A stretch of 64,000 nt of DNA from Lachnoclostridium phytofermentans ISDg (lineage in GTDB: Bacteria; Bacillota; Clostridia; Lachnospirales; Lachnospiraceae). The notes beneath the pieces are model-generated. The model made no database searches. It worked only from the letters and a program-made list of their open reading frames with translations, and was not told where the DNA came from. Positions 41,869 through 51,235 of this stretch are shown here, one piece after another (the first letter of the stretch is position 1; each line of letters opens with the position of its first letter). Location of the stretch: contig NC_010001.1 in assembly GCF_000018685.1 (NCBI RefSeq), positions 2,248,001-2,312,000 of the forward strand, written 5' to 3'. Made by a program: the position numbers and the translations under genes.

Positions 41869-41901
41869 TTATTTTAGGTTTATCTTCTATGATATAATAT
41901 A
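41869..41901 (+). repeat. 33-bp direct repeat, right copy
   Basis: Matches 39155-39187 at 31 of 33 positions; ends in GATATAATATA. It starts 8 nt after the cassette terminator, 240 nt before the response regulator gene. The rest of this 384-base gap is AT-rich without further features. Confidence 0.9.
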
Positions 41902-42141
41902 TTGAAAATAAGTAATAATTTACTACTGATAAATGATGTTTTATATATACCGCTTATTTGATAATTGGGGGAATTCTAATAGTTCCGATTATAAAACATA
42001 TTAAATTTATACTTTTAGGATAAATATTGAACTTTATACAAAGTAAATAAGATTATCGCGACACATTCTTAGTTTCGATAAAATAAGATTTTTTATTAAA
42101 CAATAGATGTTATTATATTTTGCTTAAGGAGGAATGATTCT

Positions 42142-42819
42142 ATGTTTCAGATATTGGTCGTAGAAGACGATAAAAATACGGCTAGGTTAATGAAAGCAGT
42201 TCTAATGCATGCAGGATATGAGGTTTTTTGTGCAGACAATGGGGTTAGCGCGTTAGAATTGATGGATAAACAACATATTGACTTAATTGTTCTTGATGTT
42301 ATGATGCCAGAGATGGATGGATATGAATTTACGAAGCAATTACGCGGTAGTAATGACAATACACCAATTCTCATGGTAACAGCGAAACAATTGCCGGAAG
42401 ATAAATGCAAAGGCTTTCTTGCGGGTACAGATGATTATATGGTGAAGCCTGTTAATGAAGATGAAATGTTGCTTCGTATCAAAGCTTTACTTCGTCGTGC
42501 TAAGATTGTAAATGAGCACAAGCTACACATTGGCAAAGTAACCTTAGATTATGATGCTTTGACCGTTTCAAAAGATGGGGAGAGTCAAACCCTACCACAA
42601 AAAGAATTTTATTTGCTGTATAAGCTATTGTCCTATCCTGATAGAATATTTACTCGAATACAATTGATGGACGAGATATGGGGGATGGAGTCTGAGACAG
42701 TCGATACTACGGTAAATGTGCATATTAACCGATTGAGAAAACGTTTTGAAGGTTATTCTGAATTTGATATTATAGCAATCCGAGGGATTGGATATAAGGC
42801 GGTGAAGAATTGTGAATAA
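42142..42819 (+). CDS. OmpR-type response regulator
   Basis: 225 aa. Receiver domain with acidic pocket VVEDDK, phosphorylation site Asp52 (VLDVMMPEMDGYE), TAK and KPVNEDE. The winged-helix output domain ends in TVNVHINRLRKRFE and IRGIGYK. AAGGAGG precedes the ATG. It overlaps the kinase gene by 8 nt. The divergent MacB-like exporter 3 kb away is a plausible target, as BceRS-type systems pair this way. Confidence 0.95.
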   Translation: MFQILVVEDDKNTARLMKAVLMHAGYEVFCADNGVSALELMDKQHIDLIVLDVMMPEMDGYEFTKQLRGSNDNTPILMVTAKQLPEDKCKGFLAGTDDYMVKPVNEDEMLLRIKALLRRAKIVNEHKLHIGKVTLDYDALTVSKDGESQTLPQKEFYLLYKLLSYPDRIFTRIQLMDEIWGMESETVDTTVNVHINRLRKRFEGYSEFDIIAIRGIGYKAVKNCE

Positions 42820-43861
42820 AATTAGCAAGAAGTGTGGAGGTTTTAAATTAGCATTATTCTTTGCTTTTATCATATTTGTTATCATGTTAGTAACGGTGAC
42901 TTTATTATTTGGGATATTTATTGTATTAAGCCATTATGAGATGTTTTCCTCAATTTCAAAAGGAAAGCCCTTGACCCCGATTTTTTTATTTGCGGTAGTA
43001 AGCGTACTAATTGGAACGATAATATCGATGATATTTAGCAGAATACCTCTTTCTCCGATACGAGAAATCGTGTCTGCGGCGGATCGCTTAGCGGAAGGTG
43101 ATTTTAGTGTTAGAGTAAAGTTAAGAGGACCAAAGGAATTTCAAAAGTTAAATCGAAGCTTTAATCATATGGCGGAGGAACTTGGTAGTATAGAAATACT
43201 TCGATCGGATTTTATTAATAATTTTTCCCATGAGTTTAAAACCCCTATTGTATCGATGAGGGGATTTGCCAAGATGCTTAAGTACAATGATTTAACCAAG
43301 GAGGAAAAAGACGAATATCTAGATATTATTATTAATGAATCAGATCGTCTAAGTGAACTAGCAACGAATGTACTGAATTTATCTAAGATAGAGAATCAAA
43401 CAATAGTTACAGACAAGACTCGATTTAATGTTAGTGAACAAATTAGAAGAGTGGTTGTATTACTAGAAAAAAGGTGGATAGAAAAGAACATTGAGATAGC
43501 GTTTGATTGTGATGAAATATTTCTTTATGGTAATGAAGAATTACTAAAACAAGTATGGATTAATTTATTGGATAATGCGATTAAATTCTCCGTGCCGGAT
43601 TCCATCATAGATATTCAAGTAGTTCAAGAGCTACAAAATCTAAAGATTTCGATAACGGATCAAGGTAGTGGGATGACTGATGACACGAGGAATCGCATCT
43701 TTGATAAATTTTATCAAGGGGATACTTCCCACGCCACCAAAGGGAATGGGCTTGGGTTAACGATAGCCAAAAAGATTGTACAACTTCACGATGGAAAGAT
43801 AAAGATAACAAAATCCGATAAAAGCGGTACTACCTTTGAGGTAATTTTACGTACAGAATAA
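42812..43861 (+). CDS. Sensor histidine kinase
   Basis: 349 aa with a GTG start inside the response regulator gene. Two membrane segments (about 12-38 and 50-72) with a short outer loop, a HAMP domain (PLSPIREIVSAADRLAEGDFSV), HisKA with SHEFKTP (His about 140), and HATPase with N box NLLDNAIKF, DQGSGM and GNGLGLTIAK. The short sensor loop suggests sensing in or near the membrane. Confidence 0.95.
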   Translation: MNKISKKCGGFKLALFFAFIIFVIMLVTVTLLFGIFIVLSHYEMFSSISKGKPLTPIFLFAVVSVLIGTIISMIFSRIPLSPIREIVSAADRLAEGDFSVRVKLRGPKEFQKLNRSFNHMAEELGSIEILRSDFINNFSHEFKTPIVSMRGFAKMLKYNDLTKEEKDEYLDIIINESDRLSELATNVLNLSKIENQTIVTDKTRFNVSEQIRRVVVLLEKRWIEKNIEIAFDCDEIFLYGNEELLKQVWINLLDNAIKFSVPDSIIDIQVVQELQNLKISITDQGSGMTDDTRNRIFDKFYQGDTSHATKGNGLGLTIAKKIVQLHDGKIKITKSDKSGTTFEVILRTE

Positions 43862-43984
43862 ATGCCATATTTTAAATCACAGTGCGTTGATTACTATGAA
43901 TCTAATGTATTATTATAAAGAGTATCATACTATGAATTAATGTCAAAGAGATTGATAAAAATTACAGAAGTGGAAGTGATTTGT

Positions 43985-44530
43985 ATGAAAAATCTGGCAA
44001 ACCTAATAACAATTAGTAGAATAGTAGGCTCGTTCATATTACTTTTCTTAAAGCCATTATCATCAATATTCCTAGCTGTTTATCTCTATTGCGGTTTCAG
44101 TGATATGATAGATGGCTATGTTGCGAGACTCACAGAAAGCAGTAGTAAATTTGGCGCATTATTGGATAGTATATCGGATTTTATCTTTATTACAGTCATG
44201 GTTCCGATTTGCATTACTGCGTTTTCATGGAGGTGGTGGATGATTGGTTGGGTTTGTATCATTGCTATAATCCGTTTTCTATCCTTAGGATTAGGATTGA
44301 TGAAGTATCATTCGCTTGCATTTCTTCACACCCACCTAAATAAGGCAACAGGCTTTTTGATGTTTTGTTTCCCTTTTTATTATGATTTATTAGGTTTCAC
44401 TGTAACAGCCGTGATATTATGTTGTATCGGAAGCATATCGAGTATAGAAGAATTGATGATTACAATAAAATCAAAAGAGCTTTACCGGGATATACGTGGA
44501 TACTTTTCACTAAAGAGTAAATCTTTCTAA
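43985..44530 (+). CDS. CDP-alcohol phosphatidyltransferase (PgsA-like)
   Basis: 181 aa from ATG 43985 (GGAAGTGA upstream; the longer frame from 43940 has no site). The catalytic signature D-G-x2-A-R-x8-G-x3-D-x3-D is complete in DMIDGYVARLTESSSKFGAL plus LDSISD. About five membrane segments. It joins a CDP-activated lipid to an alcohol; the product may be phosphatidylglycerophosphate or another phospholipid. Closest context is the two-component system upstream. Confidence 0.88.
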   Translation: MKNLANLITISRIVGSFILLFLKPLSSIFLAVYLYCGFSDMIDGYVARLTESSSKFGALLDSISDFIFITVMVPICITAFSWRWWMIGWVCIIAIIRFLSLGLGLMKYHSLAFLHTHLNKATGFLMFCFPFYYDLLGFTVTAVILCCIGSISSIEELMITIKSKELYRDIRGYFSLKSKSF

Positions 44531-44628
44531 GAAAGTGTCTCTGGCAAAAACATAAGAGGAAGCAATAGATATTGTGAGGAGAATTGCTTTATAGAAGTTC
44601 ATAATATAAATATATGTAATATAATAAG

Positions 44629-44676
44629 AAATCGAGTAGCAAGTAGTGGATTATTTCTCTACTTTCTACTCGATTT
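44629..44676 (+). terminator. Terminator after the phosphatidyltransferase gene
   Basis: AAATCGAGTAG (44629-44639) pairs with CTACTCGATTT (44666-44676), inner AAGTAG/CTACTT stem, then a T run. Confidence 0.9.
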
Positions 44677-44855
44677 TTTTTATATCAAAACTGTATGTCC
44701 TTATTATTGAAGATACTATTTGCTGACTATAGGACTATATTTAAAAAGCTGTAAATAGGAGAAAAAGAAATGCTATTTGGATAATAGCAGATTAAATAAG
44801 GAACCTAACGAAGATAAAGAATAATTCTACTAACAATAACAAAGAAATAATTTTA

Positions 44856-44900
44856 TTGACAAACTAACGCTTGTTAGCTAAAATACTAACAAGTGTTAGT
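44856..44900 (+). promoter_or_regulatory. Promoter with tandem TetR operators
   Basis: TTGACA (44856-44861), 17-nt spacer, TAAAAT (44879-44884). CTAAC-GCTT-GTTAG (44864-44877) lies in the spacer and ACTAAC-AAGT-GTTAGT (44885-44900) follows the -10 box, so a bound TetR would shut the promoter. Confidence 0.85.
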
Positions 44901-44914
44901 TAAGGAGGGGTACT

Positions 44915-45091
44915 ATGATTACTTTATATTTTAGTAATATTCCAACCATAATTTCAACTGCTCTAGTAATTGGCATATGGACTTACATCATTCGAACGAT
45001 GCGAATGAGATTGAATAGTCAGCAAATCGATAATATGAGGAATAGGTGCGAAGCACCAGAAGAGAGGGTAATATGTCTACAAAGGAATTAA
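44915..45091 (+). CDS. Small membrane-anchored peptide, leader gene of the TetR operon
   Basis: 58 codons starting MITLYFSNIPTIISTALVIG, with a strong AAGGAGGGG before ATG 44915. One hydrophobic segment (about 5-26) precedes a basic, polar tail. It overlaps the TetR start (45073) by 19 nt in another frame. Either a real small membrane protein or a translated leader that couples to TetR. No family recognised. Confidence 0.5.
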   Translation: MITLYFSNIPTIISTALVIGIWTYIIRTMRMRLNSQQIDNMRNRCEAPEERVICLQRN

Positions 45092-45687
45092 TTTTAAATA
45101 AATCGTTACAGCTTTTTTCAGAAAGAGGTTATGAAGGAGTTTCTATGCGTGATATTGCAGCAGAAGTTGGTATTAAAGCAGCATCCATTTATAATCATTT
45201 TTCAAGCAAAGAAGAGATATTCAATCATTTGTTAGAGGAAATGGATTTACGCTATAATCAAGCAGTCAGTGCAATCGGTGTACCAGAAGGGAGTGCGAAA
45301 GAGGCAGCAAATAGTTACGTTGGTATATCAGAAGAGCACTTACATGAAATTGCAAAAGGCTTATTCTTGTATTTCTTGAAAGATGAATTTGCCGCACCAT
45401 TTCGACGAATGGTTACTGCAGAGCAATACCGTCATTCTATCGCTGGTGATACCTTTCAAAAGATGTATGTTAGTAGTGCATTGGAGTTTCAATCTTCCTT
45501 ATTTGAAACTCTGATTACACAGGGAGTTTTTACAGATAGTAATCCGCAAACGGTAGCCCTACATTTTTATGCACCGATCTTCTTATTATTATCAAAATAT
45601 GATAAAAAGCCAGAAAGTGAATCGGAAGCATTAAATGAACTGAAAAATCATGTAAGTCAATTTTCTAGATTATATTCTCGGAGGTAG
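45073..45687 (+). CDS. TetR-family regulator
   Basis: 204 aa from ATG 45073, with GAGAGGG upstream. Helix-turn-helix: LQLFSERGYEGVSMRDIAAEVGIKAASIYNHFSSKEEIF. It lies after tandem operators and a small leader gene and ends 3 nt before a flavoprotein gene. Probably an autorepressor that senses a substrate of that flavoprotein. Confidence 0.93.
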   Translation: MSTKELILNKSLQLFSERGYEGVSMRDIAAEVGIKAASIYNHFSSKEEIFNHLLEEMDLRYNQAVSAIGVPEGSAKEAANSYVGISEEHLHEIAKGLFLYFLKDEFAAPFRRMVTAEQYRHSIAGDTFQKMYVSSALEFQSSLFETLITQGVFTDSNPQTVALHFYAPIFLLLSKYDKKPESESEALNELKNHVSQFSRLYSRR

Positions 45688-45690
45688 CTA

Positions 45691-46365
45691 ATGAAAATAG
45701 TTCTTTTGCACGGACAAAAGCATCATGGCAGTACATGGAACACTTCGCAATTATTATTAAAAGAACTTATAACCAACCAAGACACGTTTCGTGAATTTTA
45801 CGTGAATGATATTCCGTACTGTGTTGGATGTTTTACTTGCATCTTAAAGGACGAAGAAAATTGCCCACATCGTGAGTTAATAAAAGAAATTATTTACTCA
45901 ATAGAACAAGCGGATGTAATCATAATTGATTCTCCAAATTATTGTATGGGGATGACAGGACAATTAAAAACTTTCTTTGACCATATGGCATATCGTTGGT
46001 TTAGTCATCGACCACTAGGTAACATGCAGAATAAAATAGGAGTTACTATATCAACGACAGCTGGAATGGGTGCAGGTAGTGTTACAAAACAGATGGAAAA
46101 ACAATTATTTTGGTGGGGATTGCCAAGGATATACCGTTTAAGTGCAGCTGTTGCAGCAGCAAATTGGAATGATGTAAAACCAGAAACGAAGCAGAAAATA
46201 GCGAAAAAATCAAAAAGTATTGCTAATAAAATTAAAAGAAAGCATGGCCATGTGAAACGAGGATTTCGGCAAAGAGTTATATTTAAATTAATGGGGAATA
46301 TGCAGAAAGCTGGTTTAGGTACACCGAAGGATTTAGCGTATTGGAAAGAACAAGGATGGATATGA
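45691..46365 (+). CDS. Flavodoxin-fold NAD(P)H-dependent oxidoreductase
   Basis: 224 aa. LLHGQKHHGSTWNTSQLLL is the FMN phosphate loop region; PYCVGCFTCILKDEENCPHR is a cysteine group as in Isf-like proteins, and DSPNYCMGMTGQLKTFFDHMAYRW is the conserved flavin-binding segment. The basic C-terminus (KRKHGHVKRGFRQR) is unusual. GGAGG ends just before the ATG, inside the TetR stop region. TetR plus flavoprotein repeats the theme at 23-25 kb. Confidence 0.85.
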   Translation: MKIVLLHGQKHHGSTWNTSQLLLKELITNQDTFREFYVNDIPYCVGCFTCILKDEENCPHRELIKEIIYSIEQADVIIIDSPNYCMGMTGQLKTFFDHMAYRWFSHRPLGNMQNKIGVTISTTAGMGAGSVTKQMEKQLFWWGLPRIYRLSAAVAAANWNDVKPETKQKIAKKSKSIANKIKRKHGHVKRGFRQRVIFKLMGNMQKAGLGTPKDLAYWKEQGWI

Positions 46366-46400
46366 AACTTAAAGATGGATTAACACATTAGAAGTAAACA

Positions 46401-46428
46401 AATATATGACATATAGGTGTCATATATT
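46401..46428. terminator. Palindromic hairpin after the flavoprotein gene
   Basis: AATATATGACA (46401-46411) and TGTCATATATT (46418-46428), 11-bp arms, 6-nt loop. Terminator or operator; no long T run follows. Confidence 0.55.
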
Positions 46429-46554
46429 ATTTGCGATAATATGATTGACTGGGTAAAAAGATAAGAAATATAATAATTAAAACAATAAATAGTTCCAGTG
46501 AAAAGAAGATACCTATAAAATGAAACGGTGAAAAACGCCAGAATTGAGGTCAGA

Positions 46555-47754
46555 ATGTGTCGTAGAGTTATATCGAAAGAGGAAGCAAGGAAATTTCTTA
46601 TTCAATATCATAATTTGGATGATTCCCAAAAATTCGAAGGTATTGATGGTGTACTTGATTATTTTAATAGGGTAGGGAGTATACAGTATGATCCTTTAAA
46701 TGTGGTTGGAAGAAATGCTGATTTAGTGTTACAAGCTAAAGTTAAAGGTTATCAATCAAATCATTTAGAAACACTATTATACAAAGATTATAAGCTAGTG
46801 GATGGGTTTGATAAAGAAATGTGCATTTATCAAATAGAAGATTATAACAACTTTCAAAGAGTAAGAGAAGCGACAGCAAGAGCAACGAAATGTGTGTTAT
46901 CTAATCGAAATCAATTGGAAGCTTTTGAATATTTAGAGGTTGTAAAAGAACATATTAATACACACGGGATTACCAGTACTAAGGATATTTCTATTGGAGA
47001 GAGTAGTACGAGTCGATGGGGACATAAGAAATTATCAAGTGCTACACTGGATTACTTATATAGCAGCGGAGAATTGTTCGTTGTTAATAAAAAAGGAGTA
47101 CAAAAGTATTTTGATTTAACGGAAAATGTTCTATCAAAAGAATTCTTGAATAAAGACAAAATGAAAAGTGATGAAGAATTTCTCAAATGGTATATAAAAA
47201 GAAGAATACGTAGTGTAGGGTTTTTATGGGATAAACGAGGTGGAGCATGGCAAGGGCACTATATAAGTGATCGTAAAACTAGAACAGAAGTATTATCTAA
47301 TCTGGTTTCAGAAGGTGAATTGATTGCTTTTCATATCGAAGGAATCGATGAGACCTTTTATATGGTAGCAGAGGATGAAAGATTCTTTAATCAGCCTCCA
47401 GCAAAGAAACAGGTAAAGTTCCTAGCTCCGCTTGACAATATGCTTTGGGATAGAGATTTAGTGTCTACACTTTTTGATTTTGATTATCGATGGGAGGTTT
47501 ATACTCCTGTAATCAAAAGAAAGTATGGATATTACGTGCTTCCTGTGTTGTATGGAGATAAACTTGTGGCAAGATTTGAACCGGAAAGAGTTAGTTATTC
47601 CGAGGTTTTCACAATAAAAAACTGGTGGTGGGAAGACACGATTACGATAACAGAGGAATTGATTGAAGAGGTTCATAGTGCAATTCAAAGGTTTGCGAAC
47701 TATTTAGATATTCCTTGTAAGGATAGCTACACTGAAATTTTATTGAAACGATAG
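46555..47754 (+). CDS. AlkZ/YcaQ-like DNA glycosylase (HTH_42 family)
   Basis: 399 aa from ATG 46555 (GAGG 5 nt upstream; GTG 46528 has none). RVGSIQYDPLNVVGRNADLVLQAKV holds the Gln-x-Asp region used for catalysis in this family, and the winged-helix repeats (LYKDYKLVDGFDKEMC, APLDNMLWDRDLV) fit YcaQ. AlkZ enzymes unhook crosslinked or alkylated DNA bases. In clostridia, paralogues of unknown target are common, so the exact lesion is open. It stands alone. Confidence 0.85.
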   Translation: MCRRVISKEEARKFLIQYHNLDDSQKFEGIDGVLDYFNRVGSIQYDPLNVVGRNADLVLQAKVKGYQSNHLETLLYKDYKLVDGFDKEMCIYQIEDYNNFQRVREATARATKCVLSNRNQLEAFEYLEVVKEHINTHGITSTKDISIGESSTSRWGHKKLSSATLDYLYSSGELFVVNKKGVQKYFDLTENVLSKEFLNKDKMKSDEEFLKWYIKRRIRSVGFLWDKRGGAWQGHYISDRKTRTEVLSNLVSEGELIAFHIEGIDETFYMVAEDERFFNQPPAKKQVKFLAPLDNMLWDRDLVSTLFDFDYRWEVYTPVIKRKYGYYVLPVLYGDKLVARFEPERVSYSEVFTIKNWWWEDTITITEELIEEVHSAIQRFANYLDIPCKDSYTEILLKR

Positions 47755-47916
47755 TGTGAATCTAAAAACTAAGCAGCTTTATCAAACATAATGCTTGTTC
47801 TTTAATATAACGAAAAACGTAATGAAAAAAACACATAATGAAACATATTCTTTTTGGAAATATTATGTTATACTGTAAAAACTAAGGAATAACTATAAAA
47901 GAATGGAGAATATAGG

Positions 47917-49356
47917 ATGAAAAGAACTATCATGCAAAAATGTGTTACAGTATTAATGCTAGTTGTAATGGTAATAGCGGGTTTTCAGCCGGCAACAGCA
48001 TATGCAGCGTCAACCTCTGAGAAAAAAGCAACCGTTTCCTTTACTGAGACAAAGGCAATTGGCTTTAAGGAGATTAATTTCATAAGTGGGAATAATGATT
48101 ATCTGTTTGCTTTAGGGAAAAAGGCGAAGGGTAATGTTTTTTCCTATAGCAAAGATGGTGTGAATTTTAAGGATGTCTTGTTAGATACCGAAATCACTAA
48201 AAAATTTCCGAAAATCACTTTTCAATCAATGGAGATATCCACCTCTTGGACCTATACTGACAAAGGTGAGATGTGGTTGATTGGAACTGGAAAAGTAAAA
48301 GAGGGTACGAAGTATCCTTTCCTTATCAGTATCTCCAAGGATATGAAGACAGTAAAGGTAACACCGTTTCAAGATTTAATAAAGAAACTGGATGCAAAAG
48401 CAACCAATATCGAAATAGATGATTATTTTATTACGCATTGGGAAAAGAGTATTCTAATCCTTAGCGGAAGCTATAGCAATGGAAGCGAAGAAAGAATTCC
48501 GTACTATCTGCTCTCCACTAAAGGTGCGGATTTCAAGGCATATTCTTACCCAGACAATAGATATGATCAAATGGATTTTGCAGGGGATTATCTGATTTGC
48601 TCTAAATGGATTGTGCCAGAAGCTGCACCTGGGCAGGGCCAATTCTATTATTCGACTGATTATATCAAGTGGACCAAGGCAGTTACACCGGAAAATACGG
48701 ATGGTACTGAATGGCATAGAAGTTATTTAGACTTTAAATGCTTTTCAGCAACTCTAGGGGAAGATTATTTTAACCCAAATAAAACTTATACGGTTTATTA
48801 TACCACAGATATGAAGAAATATAAGACAATAAGTAAGGATTATGTAATCGAAGGACCATCCCGTTTTATGTATATCTATAATGACGATAACAGATATATT
48901 GCAGAAGAGGAAAGCTTCGGAGAGACAGGAAGAATTGTGATTTCACAGAGAGCCATCGCTGATAATAGTGAGTGGAAGACACTTTTAGACTATACAGCGA
49001 AAAGCAGTGACTTTAGCTTCTATGATTATATAAGAGGAGATGGATATGTTCTAGTGAAAGACGGCAAGACAAGAAAGATATTTAATCTAAAGACAGGAAA
49101 AAATTATGAGACTACAATTGATCACGATAAGCTAGGTGCTACAAGATTTGACGAAACCTATTTTTATGCACTATATGACAAAACTACTCTATTAGGAACG
49201 AAAAACGGATTTGTTACGAATTATATGTTTACCACACCGGAAGCAATGAAGGGAATGACAACATGGAAAGCTGGAAAGACAAATAGGTATTATTTCTATT
49301 CTAATACAAAGATTTATTATATAGATAAGACTTCCCTAGATAGTAAGTTAAAGTAG
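47917..49356 (+). CDS. Secreted protein of unknown function, propeller-like repeats
   Basis: 479 aa. A signal peptide with a basic start, hydrophobic core and ATAYAAS cleavage region opens the protein. The mature part repeats a pattern of W/F-T-x-D/K turns (YSKDGVNFKDV, YSTDYIKWTKAV, YTTDMKKYKTIS), like blades of a sialidase/BNR-type beta-propeller. No catalytic motif is recognised. GGAGA precedes the ATG. It is monocistronic with its own terminator. Confidence 0.75.
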   Translation: MKRTIMQKCVTVLMLVVMVIAGFQPATAYAASTSEKKATVSFTETKAIGFKEINFISGNNDYLFALGKKAKGNVFSYSKDGVNFKDVLLDTEITKKFPKITFQSMEISTSWTYTDKGEMWLIGTGKVKEGTKYPFLISISKDMKTVKVTPFQDLIKKLDAKATNIEIDDYFITHWEKSILILSGSYSNGSEERIPYYLLSTKGADFKAYSYPDNRYDQMDFAGDYLICSKWIVPEAAPGQGQFYYSTDYIKWTKAVTPENTDGTEWHRSYLDFKCFSATLGEDYFNPNKTYTVYYTTDMKKYKTISKDYVIEGPSRFMYIYNDDNRYIAEEESFGETGRIVISQRAIADNSEWKTLLDYTAKSSDFSFYDYIRGDGYVLVKDGKTRKIFNLKTGKNYETTIDHDKLGATRFDETYFYALYDKTTLLGTKNGFVTNYMFTTPEAMKGMTTWKAGKTNRYYFYSNTKIYYIDKTSLDSKLK

Positions 49357-49398
49357 GGCGTAATAGATTCCTTCCTAAAGGGGAAATAATACAATTAT

Positions 49399-49441
49399 AA
49401 ATAGAACAGCTCTGACTGCGGATGCCAGGGCTGTTCTATTT
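49399..49441 (+). terminator. Terminator after the secreted protein gene
   Basis: AAATAGAACAGC (49399-49410) pairs with GCTGTTCTATTT (49430-49441). Confidence 0.85.
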
Positions 49442-49499
49442 ATACTAAGATAAGGAAAAGTTCCCAAAGTTACCTTTTCTTGTTTTTTTAAAAATTTAG

Positions 49500-49546
49500 G
49501 TCCAATGAATGGAAGAAATTTTACTTTTGTTTTCCTTTCATTGGAC
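49500..49546 (-). terminator. Terminator of the CoA-disulfide reductase operon
   Basis: GTCCAATGAA (49500-49509) pairs with TTCATTGGAC (49537-49546), plus inner GGAA/TTCC. On the minus strand an AT-rich run follows. Confidence 0.7.
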
Positions 49547-49566
49547 AGAATTCATATTATTTTCTA

Positions 49567-51213
49567 TTAAGGTACTAATAACCCAAGAGCAGAAATTGTT
49601 TTATAACCACCTATGATATTTTTACATTGAAATCCATGTTGCTTTAGAATACGCTCTGCTACATATGCCCTTACTCCGACAGCACAGTAAATCCAATATT
49701 CTTTCTCTTTGTCTAGTTCATCTAAATGATCTCTTAAATCATTCACATTGATGTGTATCGAGCCATCTACTTTTCCAAAGTTTCTTTCCCCTAATGTACG
49801 GACATCAAGAACAACAATATTTGGATTATCTTTGATATTTTCTAATTCTCTTGGATGAACTAGATCAGTTTTTTTCGTAAGAACATTTTCAGCAACATAG
49901 CCAGCAAAATTGACTGGATCCTTAGCAGAACCATAAGGCGGAGCATAGCAAAGTTCTAATTCTGTTAAATCATAGATAGTACCGCCCATCCTTAATAGGG
50001 TAGCGATAACATCAATTCTTTTTACCACTCCAGCTATTCCAATTGCCTGAGCACCAAGTATTGCACCGCTTGAATTAAATATTAGTTTCAAAGTAATTTG
50101 CTCAGCGCCCGGATAATAAACCGCATGATGATTCGGATGAATAATTATAGTTTGATGTTCTATGCCTTGTAATGATAATTGACGCTCGGTGTTCCCTGTT
50201 GCTGCTAAGGTTAAGTCGAATACCTTAATTACTGTTGACCCTTGGGTATCTTTATATTTTGAAGGTATGCCACAAATGTTATCTGCAATTATTCTACCAT
50301 GCTTATTAGCTGGACCAGCAAGAGGTACCGCGGTTACTTGCTTAGTAACAAAATCAGTAACGGTCACAGCATCACCGCCAGCATAGATATTAGGGATATT
50401 GGTTTGCATCTGTTCATTCGTTAAGATATGACCTCGCTTACCAAGACTTACACCTGAATCTTTTAAGAAATCTGTATCAGGAACGACTCCAATTGCGGAA
50501 ATTAGAATATTTCCTTCTACTACATTTCCGCTTTCAAGCTCTAAGGAAACACCAACCTCTGTCTCATGTAAAGCAACTGCCATTTCTGATAATAGTAAGT
50601 TAATACCTTTTTTTCGCATCTCATTTTCTGCAAGAATAACCATATCATCATCAAATGGTGCTAAGATATGAGGGAGAGCTTGTACTAAAGTAACTTCAAT
50701 ATTTTTCTCAACCAAATTTTCAGCCATCTCAACTCCAATATATCCACCACCGATGATAATAGCCTTTTGGACTCCGTCAAGAGCTGTTTTAATACGATCT
50801 GTATCGTTCATATTTCTAAGAGTAAAGACTTTATCAGAACTTACTTCTTCAAAATTAAAATCTATCGGTTTTGCTCCAGGTGCTAAGACGAGATAATCAT
50901 AGGTTTCTTCATAAGTTCCTCTATCTGCGGATTGTATTGTAACACTATTTTTAAATGGATTTATCTTCGTTACTTCGCTATGAATACGTGTATCGATATG
51001 AAATCGATCCTTCATAAGTTTTGGTGTAGCAATTAATAATTCATCTCTATCGGTTATCACATCACCTAAATAATAGGGTAAACCACAGTTTGCGAATGAA
51101 ATATATTCACCTCGTTCAATCATTACAATTTCGATTGTTTCATCTAATCTTCGAAGTCTTGCTGCGGTAGAAGCACCGGTTGCAACTCCTCCTATAATAA
51201 CTACCTTTTTCAC
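49567..51213 (-). CDS. CoA-disulfide reductase with C-terminal rhodanese domain
   Basis: 548 aa. FAD fold VVIIGGVATGASTAARLRR at the start, redox Cys43 in SFANCGLPYYLG as in CoADR and Npsr-type enzymes, NAD fold AIIIGGGYIGVEMAENL, FAD block NIYAGGDAV. Residues about 455-548 form a rhodanese domain with Cys510 (IYCAVGVRAY). This CoADR-RHD class reduces CoA disulfide, persulfides or polysulfide. GGAGG precedes the ATG. It is 22 nt after a single-domain rhodanese gene, so both work on sulfane sulfur. Confidence 0.93.
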   Translation of the reverse strand: MKKVVIIGGVATGASTAARLRRLDETIEIVMIERGEYISFANCGLPYYLGDVITDRDELLIATPKLMKDRFHIDTRIHSEVTKINPFKNSVTIQSADRGTYEETYDYLVLAPGAKPIDFNFEEVSSDKVFTLRNMNDTDRIKTALDGVQKAIIIGGGYIGVEMAENLVEKNIEVTLVQALPHILAPFDDDMVILAENEMRKKGINLLLSEMAVALHETEVGVSLELESGNVVEGNILISAIGVVPDTDFLKDSGVSLGKRGHILTNEQMQTNIPNIYAGGDAVTVTDFVTKQVTAVPLAGPANKHGRIIADNICGIPSKYKDTQGSTVIKVFDLTLAATGNTERQLSLQGIEHQTIIIHPNHHAVYYPGAEQITLKLIFNSSGAILGAQAIGIAGVVKRIDVIATLLRMGGTIYDLTELELCYAPPYGSAKDPVNFAGYVAENVLTKKTDLVHPRELENIKDNPNIVVLDVRTLGERNFGKVDGSIHINVNDLRDHLDELDKEKEYWIYCAVGVRAYVAERILKQHGFQCKNIIGGYKTISALGLLVP

Positions 51214-51235
51214 GTGTATTCCTCCTATCGAATCA

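Noticed and set aside
39155..41901. Insertion sequence or transposon between the 33-bp repeats
   Set aside because: No transposase, integrase or terminal inverted repeat is seen; only the direct repeats support mobility.
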